From Apoderus coryli (lineage: Eukaryota > Arthropoda > Insecta > Coleoptera > Attelabidae): 64,000 bases of DNA. The translations under genes were made by a program, and so were the position numbers. Positions within the stretch are counted from its first letter, which is position 1, and each line of letters begins with the position of its first letter. The stretch spans positions 17,670,001 through 17,734,000 of the forward strand of contig OU452201.1 in the NCBI GenBank assembly GCA_911728435.2, given 5' to 3'. The notes under the pieces were generated by a model, which saw nothing but the letters and a program-made list of their open reading frames with translations, did no database searches and had not been told where the DNA came from. Below, in pieces: positions 56,116 to 64,000 of this stretch.

Positions 56116-56811
56116 TATTCCAATAGAAGAAGCTATTACAAGAAACAAAAACCATTAAGTTAAACGTTTATATACAAAAAAACATAATGGTATTTGAATT
56201 TTGCGCGAATATAACAATCAAATTGAAATTTGCATTTAAATAATGAAGGACTACGTTTCTCTTGTCATTAGTTTGAGTGTTTTAAACGTGAACATTTTTA
56301 TTTTTACAACTTCACAAATAATGACTATCTTATACTATATTTTCTATTTATGTATTGTTTTATATTTGAATTTTTTAGGACACAGGCACCTTAAATAAGG
56401 AGTGACATGTTTTATATTCTATAATTCGATATTACTTTGTAACGGCTATCATATGTCGTCTAGCTTTGTCGGTCCGGACACTTTAGTTGAGCTCATTTTT
56501 TTTCCTTCTTTTATAAACATTAGTTGTTTTTATTATTTTTAATTATTCAATATTATGTAAATAATTATTTAGTATTAGTAAATTTTATTGTTTGTTTATG
56601 GAAATTTTATTATTTTACCAGTTTTTTTGTTTAATACAAAGTACATATAATAATTAATATATTATTGCTGTTATTACTATTATTAATTAAATAAAAACTA
56701 TTTATTATAATAAAAAATGAGTTTCATGTGTGTATAAAATTTATTTATCAAATATAATATAAACATTAAATTATGTCAAATACTTAATTAATTATTAAAG
56801 CTGAGCTACAT

Positions 56812-59800
56812 TTATTCGATAAGTTTGAAGAGAGCATATGAAAATATTATTCCCAATATCTGAAAACAAAGAAAAGTCATTTTAAATTATTCAAATTCGC
56901 ATCTAAAAGCTGCGGGACTTGGACCATTTGTAAAGCTAATATAGTTTTTTGTAATAATTAACCTTGAACAAACCAGACCAAACATATACCTAGCGATTAA
57001 AGCTGATCTTAAAGAAAACCACTACGCAAAGAATTAAATATACCAAATCGCGCAGGTGAGGATGTAAATTAATGATTTAATATACAATTGGGAAAACTAA
57101 TTCGAGTAGTGTCGAACAAGAACGAAACAAGCGAGGTTTCTATAATCAAAATATTCAATTTATTGAAAGAAGGGTTTTAGTTACTCTGTTTTCGATTTGT
57201 ATGTATATTTTGCACAAAATATTTAAAAGTAAGCACAAACTTCATAGTAGGTGGTTCGTTCAATTAGATTTTAGGAAAAGCTCTAAAATAGTTTCGTTTT
57301 ATTAAGCGTCATTACTCAAGATTTTATTTATTATTTTGTCGATTAGAGAAAAAATTCTGGCTAAATAGCTATAATAATTAACTTGTGTCGTGTATGTAGT
57401 ACAGTTTACCCAAAACGCATCCTATTTCTGTAGGTTTACTGAGTCCTCAGCCGATAAATTTCTGAAACCACGACCTCTTGTAGGCCTGTCTAGTCTTATT
57501 ACTTTATGCGCATATGATTGCTAGTTATCATCCATCTGAAACTGCTACCTTATCAAAACTTTTGCACAGAATAATATGAAAAACATGTTTTTCCTTAGAA
57601 TCTCGTCTCACTAACACCGTTAGCATCCTCAGGAGAGAACAAAAAACTGTGTTAGCGAAGGGAGCTTCGAAAATAGTTGCATATCAAAATTGTTTTTAAA
57701 AGGACAGTCGACGAACGAATGACTACTGAACCAGAGAATAAATAAATCTGTTCCCTGACTGAACCCTAAAAAGTAAGTAAATGGAAACTTTACTTTCAGA
57801 CTGCCTTCAATATTTTTTAGTTGTGTTGTGTACATTCAACTAATGAATTTTATTGAAATGCATAAATGGAACCTAATATTGTGCATAACTTACCATTATA
57901 CAGGATACTACAATACCAGATGTCCCAATAACTACCGCATGTTGTTTCACGTAATCAATTGTTACATTTAAACAACCTCTGCCATGCATAGTAAACTCAT
58001 TGTTGACTTCTAAAGTTTCACATTGAACTCTGAGTCCGTTTCGTGTCAGTGTACAACACGATGACGGAATACGACCCTGCCAATCTTTGTAACCATATAT
58101 TCCGCAACATTTAAGTCTAGTTTGGGTCTCGTCCCATGCTTCAGTTACAGGCCTAGAAATAATGATACTCTTGATATAGTTACCATCCGCCAAATACTGA
58201 CCCGATTGTTCTGAGATTTTTCATTTAATTCATCTTAGTAATATTTTGGTTTACCTGTAATTGCCATAATCTCTTAATGAACTTTCCATTCCTAATCTCA
58301 GAGTTGTCTCTACCTTAGCTCTAAAAACGTAACCAAGTAAGCCTCCAATGAACATTGTCACAAATATCAGAAAAAGAAATAAGAAATACTGAAAAACAGG
58401 AAACACAATTAGTTTAGTTAAAGCTGAAAGAAAACTGCAGTACAGACTGTAAGGCTTAGATGTGACCGTTTGTAGGTATAGATTGTTGAGGTTATAACGA
58501 TTCTTATTTTTTTCTTGAACTTACTATTTAAAGTTCACTTTTTTGATTATCCACACCATAGCCATAGTGGTTTAAAAAAAAAATATTTTGATTTTCTCTT
58601 GAAATACGTGTTTTAGGTCATTTTAGACATGAATGTTTGTATATACTAAGTGTAACCGTTGATTGAAAATTAAATATTTCAATCAACGGTATAACTAAAA
58701 AAAACGACTGAACGGTTAACGGAAAAATGTCAACCAGCAAATTTTGTATATTTAGTCAACGCTGACTTTACAATACCGATGTTGGACTGTTGAACTTTTA
58801 TAAATTAGGAATCAACAGAAATACTTTATTTGATCGTGTTAAAATATACCGGGTGTGACACTATAGTGCGTGGCGAAGAACTGATAGTTGTAGTTGAAAT
58901 ATTTCCTAAAGTGGATGCAAAAAGTAACTAATTTTTCTTTTGTCATTAGAACATTGCCTAAAAAATCTGCGATATAATTAATTTATATAGCGCCACCAGA
59001 AAGTGTTAAAAAAAAAAGGCCATGAAACATATGCGATATCAAATTATTATACCTAGGGCGTCCATAGAGGAGTTAAAGAAGGGCCAAAATAAAAAAAAAA
59101 TCTAAGTAGCAAAAAAGAAAAACATTTTAATATTGAAATAGGTAACTTGTTCCCAACAAAATTGAAAAATAAGTGTCGAAAACGCGTCCGTGTAGGATAC
59201 GAAATGAGGCTAATTATAAAAAAATGTATAATCAAAAAGCATTCCATTAGTTTAGAGGTCAGTGAAAGTTTTTAAAATGACCATTATTAACAAAAACCAA
59301 TTTTTGATTTGGTACGGTTCGTAGTGTCATGAAAAATAATCCTATCCAGGACTGTTTTTATCTTTTAAGATGTAAGAACTTGAATTCTTATTGTAAATTT
59401 CAAGAAAAAAATAGCAAATAAGTAGATATACGGGTAGGTACAACAAAACCTTTACACTCTGCACACAAGATTTTCAAAATTTGTTTAAACATTAATTATT
59501 AATATTGTAAAGGAAAAACAAATACATCTTACCATAACCAGCATACATCTGATTTCTTTCACAGATCCAAAACATCCTAAACATGAAATTAGTGTGACTA
59601 ATAGTCCTGTGACTATTAGTATATATGCGGCTCCAATATATAGGTTTGTGCCTAATAATTCATTTGCAAATGCTTCACTAACTACTGTCCATATACCGAG
59701 TCCCACTACAATAATACCTCCCAGCTGAAAAAAATTAACACCATTTTCAGAAATCATAGGGAATAGCTCGAACCTATAATTCATTACCAGCCGGTTGGTT

Positions 59801-60473
59801 CTTTAAGAATAAGAGACTTAGTTATTGCGACATTTTTTGTCTCCGGTAAAAATCTTACGAACATTTCCGATCAAAGAAAACAAATTCCCAACTTCAGAGT
59901 TCTACCTGTTTATGGTTATGAAGTGCCTTAGAAATTATGGGAAACGAATGATTTTACAATCCTATGTTATGTTGATTATTCCAAAGTGATCTCCCAGTCC
60001 AGGTTATATTATCCAAATGATCGCGACCCGAATTTTCAAAGATAACTTTGTGGGAGTTGGACTTACGCATTGCTTCACTCAACTTGATATAGGTAAGTAT
60101 AGAAGTTCCCAACTGGAAAAATACAGTTCTTCTATACTTACCTATATCAAGTTGAGTGAAGAAATGCGTAAAGGAGGACAAAATCCACAGTTACCTTACA
60201 TTACGCATTGATAAGTAACTATATACCAAGATTCTATTAAAGAGAAACATTACGATCATTCAGTTTCAATTAATATTTTTTATATGCTATACCAAAGATT
60301 AATCTAGATTAATCTTTGGCTATACAATCTCGTGAGATATTTTGTTTAATTTTTTAAATTAATTATCTATTTCTGTCGCTCAAATAAATACTTACAAATA
60401 TTATCAAATTCACTATAAATAAACTGTATTTCATAAAATTGCCACAACCGTCCATATTACCGCCAAAACCCAT
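56812..60473 (-). CDS. Tetraspanin, five exons, 236 aa
   Basis: Exons in transcript order: 60473-60396, 59724-59533, 58388-58255, 58152-57894, 56859-56812. Splices are GT-AG and the sum is 711 nt. It starts MGFGGNMDGCGNFMKYSLF. Four membrane segments lie at about 14-36, 53-77, 90-112 and 203-228. The large extracellular loop has the hallmark CCG (150-152, LKCCGIYGYKDW), PSSCC (164-168), Cys179 and GC (194-195), giving six cysteines. The cytosolic tail is very short (FKLIE). The exon 3/4 joint is chosen because AG|G CCT gives YGNYRPVTEAWDE, the usual alignment; the nearer acceptor 44 bp down would break the frame. Tetraspanins organise membrane microdomains with integrins and other partners. 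I cannot name the Drosophila orthologue. Convergent with Graf. Confidence 0.92.
58654..58692. repeat. Hairpin in tetraspanin intron 2
   Basis: ACCGTTGATTGAAA mirrored as TTTCAATCAACGGT with a short AT spacer. Confidence 0.65.
60063..60171. repeat. 43-bp-arm inverted repeat in tetraspanin intron 1
   Basis: TTACGCATTGCTTCACTCAA at 60,063 onward is the inverse of the stretch ending at 60,171, with one or two mismatches. The spacer (60,106-60,128) is 23 bp. Confidence 0.8.
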
Positions 60474-61592
60474 TTTTGAAATTTTAACAACAAAATCACT
60501 TTTTATTAGCAAAAAATATCACATTGATTTTTTACTCACTAACATTAAAAATTACTGCAGTTGGTGTTTAATCCACTAAAATAGTTAACTTAGGTGTTTT
60601 ATACAAGCACAAATTTATGTAGTACCATATTATATAAAATATCTTCTTGAATTTCCCAAATATAACACATACCAAGATCTAGCAATAAAAATATTACGTC
60701 TTAGATGGTAGTAAGTAGTAGTATACCTACGTATTTGGTATTTTACTTTCACTATTATTGCTGTTCTACTTTAAACAAATAACATACACCACTTATACTC
60801 ACTATTACACCTAAAATAAGACAGATTTTTTAAATTATCTTTGTTATTTTAGCTTTAATTTCAGATAAATTGTATTTGTCATTAAAATATTCACGTGTAA
60901 ATTCTAAACTAACTAATAATGAATAAGATTCTACTAAAAATAACTAGGTACCTAACTAAACATTATTCTTTTGTTAATTTTTTTAGTAATACTACCTACA
61001 AGTCGACACGAAGCAAATATATATAGAGAATAACGAAATACCGCAGTAAATTAATTGCTTATGTTAATAAATTTGTTGTTATATGCGTATGCATGTCTTG
61101 CTGTTACAAAAACGTTTTTTGGAAGCCCTAATAGCGAATTTTAAGCTTTCAATATAATCATAACTGGTTTTGGTAGAATTTCGCGCTGCTATATATATAT
61201 ATATATGTTATAAGCTTTTTGGGTGATTATATAAAGTTTGGTCACACAAATAAATACGAGTACTATGGTATAATTATTTCTTTCTTTAGCGACATCGTTC
61301 TTTATTATTATTTTTTTTTTAAATACAAGTACGTTGGGCAAATATGTGCGTATTGTTTAGCTAAACTATAAACTTATTTAAAAACTGATTTTAATAATAG
61401 TTTTTGCAGCGATTCTGTTCTATATCTTGACATAATCTAATACTTTAATTTCCAACATGTTTCTTTAATATCAGCAGTTTTATATAGGAAATTATATTGT
61501 TGTTGTTTACAACAATGGTATAAAGTTTGGTTGACTTACGGATGATCTTATAATTTCTTTAACGCGAAAATATTATCTGTAATATTTGTAAG
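60474..61592. other. Tetraspanin 5' region and AT-rich spacer
   Basis: Should hold the tetraspanin 5' UTR and promoter on the minus strand, but no core element can be singled out. An AT microsatellite lies at about 61,189-61,206. Confidence 0.4.
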
Positions 61593-61754
61593 GTAGTCCA
61601 TGATAACAAGGAGTAAAGATGATATTGGCAATAATACGTGTCTGCTCCACAATTGAATCAATTATAATAGTCAAACATTTACAAAACCATACATGTTTCA
61701 GGAATCATAGTTCCCATCATCAGTGGTATAATGAGAAGATTAGGGGACGATTAA
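61593..61754 (-). repeat. Family B element, copy at 61.6 kb (truncated)
   Basis: GTAGTCCATGATAACAAGGA at 61,593 matches the family B tail block. TGTCTGCTCCACAATT is shared with the copy at 27.7 kb. The motif is at 61,686-61,727. The upstream part is cut off at the LINE tail at 61,756. Confidence 0.6.
61686..61727 (-). ncRNA. Hammerhead-like motif, family B copy at 61.7 kb
   Basis: Stem I ACCA/TGGT; CTGATGA; one extra T; stem II pairing GGGAA with TTCCT (one G-T pair); GAAAC; then ATGTA with cleavage triplet GTA. This is the best-preserved family B motif, but the added T after the core departs from the canonical ribozyme. Confidence 0.5.
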
Positions 61755-61755
61755 T

Positions 61756-62941
61756 CATTTATTTATTTATTTACGGGCAAACGCCCATTTTATACAAAAT
61801 TACAATACATATAAATAGTTCTACAATAAAACACTTCAAAAGAATTAGACAATCGAAAAACGTCAAATAAAAATCAATCACAAATAAAATGGAGAATAAT
61901 AATCAACACGATCCATACTGCACTATTATAAAGCAATATGGTACAACACAACGTATCAATTATCAAAGAGGTGCCCTACTGAACCCAAAAAGGTATTTCT
62001 CGGGACAAAAAAATCCAATGTCTCTTCACTGTCATTGGCGAGACGCATTGAGCGCGCCAAAAATGAATTGCAACCATAATTTGTTCTGCAATGTGTCTGG
62101 TGAAACATACTCCTCGTACGCGTTGCACGATATGGAACATGAATTCCAATCTTGCCCAAAAGATCGGGACAATTCAACCTTCCATTTATAAGGTCATACA
62201 ATAAAATCAAATCATATCTCTGTCGTCGATCAGCCAGCGTGTCAATGCCAAGGTAGGACTCTAAGTCGGCATATAATTCAAAACGATTCTCAAAAATAAA
62301 TTCTATGTGCAGTTTGTAGGCTAGGTATCTAAGAAATTTGTGCTGTACCTGCTCAATTTTTACTAGATGCACAGTATAATGTGGAGACCAGACAGCCGAC
62401 GCATACTCAAGGCACGGTCTGACCAAACTTGTGTAAAGAAGCCTCAGAGAATCGACATGTGTGAACTCCCGTGAGCAAAGTTTTATGAAGCCAAGAACCT
62501 TCAGAGACCTTGAGACCATTGAAGTTATATGTGGAATAAAGGTCAAACCACTATCAAGCATGACTCCAAGATCCTTAACTGTAGTAACCAATTTAAGGGA
62601 AGTCTGGTTCAGTGAGTAATCGAAAAGAGTGGTCCGTCTTGATCTCGAAAAGGACATAAAACAACACTTATCAACATTCAGATGCATATCATTCCCAACA
62701 CACCACTCGTGAAGAGCCCCGAGGTCAGACTGCAATATCTCGCATCTTCAGTTTTGTTGACGATCGTAAATAGTTTGAGGTCATCAGCGAACAAGAGAAA
62801 ATCGCTCGAAGTAAAACATCTGGCGATGTCATTAACGAAAATATTAAAAAACAGTGGTCCCAAGTGTGATCCCTGGGGGACGCCAGATGATACTTTTATC
62901 TCAGTAGAAACAAAGCCCTTTACCTTAACGTATTGAATCAT
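61756..62941 (-). pseudogene. LINE ORF2 3' half
   Basis: Minus-strand frames: 62,941-62,678 has SSGVPQGSHLGPLFFNIFVN and FADDLKLF; 62,735-61,956 has HLNVDKCCFMSFSRSRR, VKDLGVMLDSGLTFIPHI, LYTSLVRPCLEYASAVWSPH and RATRTRSMFHQTHCRTNYG. One frameshift separates them near 62,720. The 3' tail is a TAAA-type repeat at 61,756-61,772. Same general type as the LINE at 40.7-43.6 kb but a different subfamily; 5'-truncated within the reverse transcriptase. Confidence 0.85.
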
Positions 62942-62948
62942 AAGGATT

Positions 62949-63017
62949 CTACAAAAATAATAATTGTTATATAATGTTCAATAGATTGCCATTATACAAC
63001 AATTATTATTTTTGTAG
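62949..63017. repeat. 28-bp inverted repeat at LINE 5' edge
   Basis: CTACAAAAATAATAATTGTT mirrored to end at 63,017, with a spacer of about 12 bp, immediately beyond the truncated LINE. May mark a foldback-priming event at integration. Confidence 0.65.
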
Positions 63018-63130
63018 CTTTAAGTACATGATTTTCATCAGAATTTCATTTTGCATTTGTGTTGTTTTATAATCAGATGAAAAGGCTTTATAAAGTAAGT
63101 AATATCTAACTGTATCTTATCTGGTGATTT

Positions 63131-63860
63131 ATGCAGAGCCGTAGCAAGGGGGGTCCTTTGGGGGCAATGCCCGACTTTAAAATGTCCATGCCCGACCTTA
63201 GAAACCTATGTCACAATTATCATTTTCGGAAAAAGGCAAGTAAAAGTGAGCCATTTAGAGAACTTTATAATGCATATAGTCCGTCATCCTCTCGTCGAAT
63301 TATGAAACTGAACCGTTCAAACCTGAATATTTTGAAACTATAGACATATTAACAGCTGAATTAAAGAGAAGGTTTTCAGAAAATGACTCTTTATTAACTT
63401 CAAATTCATGCCTTGATGAGTTAGATGTAAAGGATGGTGCCTTTCCACTTTTTAGGTAAGTCAATTATTAAATATATTAGTTAATCCTAAAAATTTATTT
63501 TTTTAGGTATAAAAATTCCTTGCAGAGGAAGCTGCTGTTGTGAAAATATACGTAAAATATCGCGCAGACAAAAACTAAAATTGATTAGAAGTGTTGTATA
63601 CACAACGGGAGGCTTACAAAGACACGTATGAGGTTGTATGCATCAGTGTCCACATTCGGATGCAACACTGCTGCATGCGAATCAACGTTTTCGACATTAA
63701 CATCTATCAACAAACCTCAAAGAATGTCAATGACTCAGTAGAAAATGGCGGGTTTAGTATTTCTTGCCTTTGAAAGGAAAATATCGTAGAACGTAGATAT
63801 TGATCAAGTTCTTAGAAAATTCAACAATATGGCAAATCGAAGACTACAACTATATTAAAC
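63131..63860 (+). pseudogene. hAT-type transposase C-terminus relic
   Basis: Several plus-strand frames together resemble ZMYM1/52-kDa-repressor-like hAT proteins: CHNYHFRKKASKSEPFRELY, a shift near 63,310, EPFKPEYFETIDILTAELKR and RFSENDSLL, then after more shifts the dimerisation region STFGCNTAACESTFSTLTSI, NKPQRMSMTQ, a stop, and FLAFERKIS. The ACExxFSxLxxIK motif is characteristic. Decayed, with at least three breaks, and truncated at the N-terminus. Confidence 0.55.
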
Positions 63861-64000
63861 TTATTTCTTATTTCAATGATGTTCTTATTTATTTTTTTGT
63901 TTGTTATGTGGATAATGTGAAATGTCTTTGTTTATTTTCATACAATGTTTTTGTTTTTATGTTTGTTGTTTAAGAATAGTAAAATAAAATTAAATTTAAT

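Noticed and set aside
58211..58254. 44-bp intron 3 for the tetraspanin, using the nearest AG
   Set aside because: It would put the next exon out of frame; the acceptor just before 58,152 joins the frame and restores the expected family sequence.
1..64000. CRISPR array, bacterial operons or viral genes
   Set aside because: Introns, LINEs and mariner elements show eukaryotic nuclear DNA; no regularly spaced repeats or viral genes were found.

Overview
The window is AT-rich, intron-bearing and heavily loaded with transposons. It carries parts of two recognisable animal genes and looks like insect nuclear DNA; I cannot fix the order or species. All gene models below were assembled by eye from splice sites and reading-frame continuity.

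Host genes. (1) A plus-strand gene for a GRAF/oligophrenin-type Rho GTPase-activating protein runs from 26,754 to 48,116 in 14 exons. It encodes the C-terminal half of the BAR domain, then PH, RhoGAP, a Ser/Thr-rich linker and SH3. The first ~175 residues of the BAR domain were not found; they lie in unrecognised exons or before the window. After the UGA stop the same frame stays open for 63 codons, a candidate stop-codon readthrough tail. (2) A minus-strand tetraspanin of 236 residues lies in five exons between 60,473 and 56,812, convergent with Graf.

Layout. 1-10 kb: Crypton-like recombinase relic, dead mariner, a 1.16 kb foldback element with 10-bp target duplication, LINE fragments, and a mosaic in which a mariner fragment sits between 539-bp direct repeats. 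10.9-12.9 kb: two kinds of repeat with hammerhead-ribozyme motifs, then a LINE ORF1 relic. 15-26 kb: LINE fragments, a Tc1 relic, a GC-rich island, a tRNA-like sequence and a second hammerhead-motif element. 26-48 kb: Graf, whose introns hold two mariners, MITEs, and at least five antisense LINE pieces. 48-56 kb: LINE and Tc1/mariner-type debris, one unexplained ORF, and a 126-bp tandem repeat. 56-60 kb: tetraspanin. 61-64 kb: another hammerhead-motif element, a LINE, and a hAT relic.

Most notable is a set of non-autonomous repeats carrying hammerhead-like self-cleaving motifs. Family A has one copy (32,675-32,719, minus) with every canonical core base intact and a paired stem I. Family B has foldback arms, a shared 3' tail and target duplications of 10 to 18 bp; it carries degenerate or one-base-expanded hammerhead motifs. 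No open reading frame explains their mobility.
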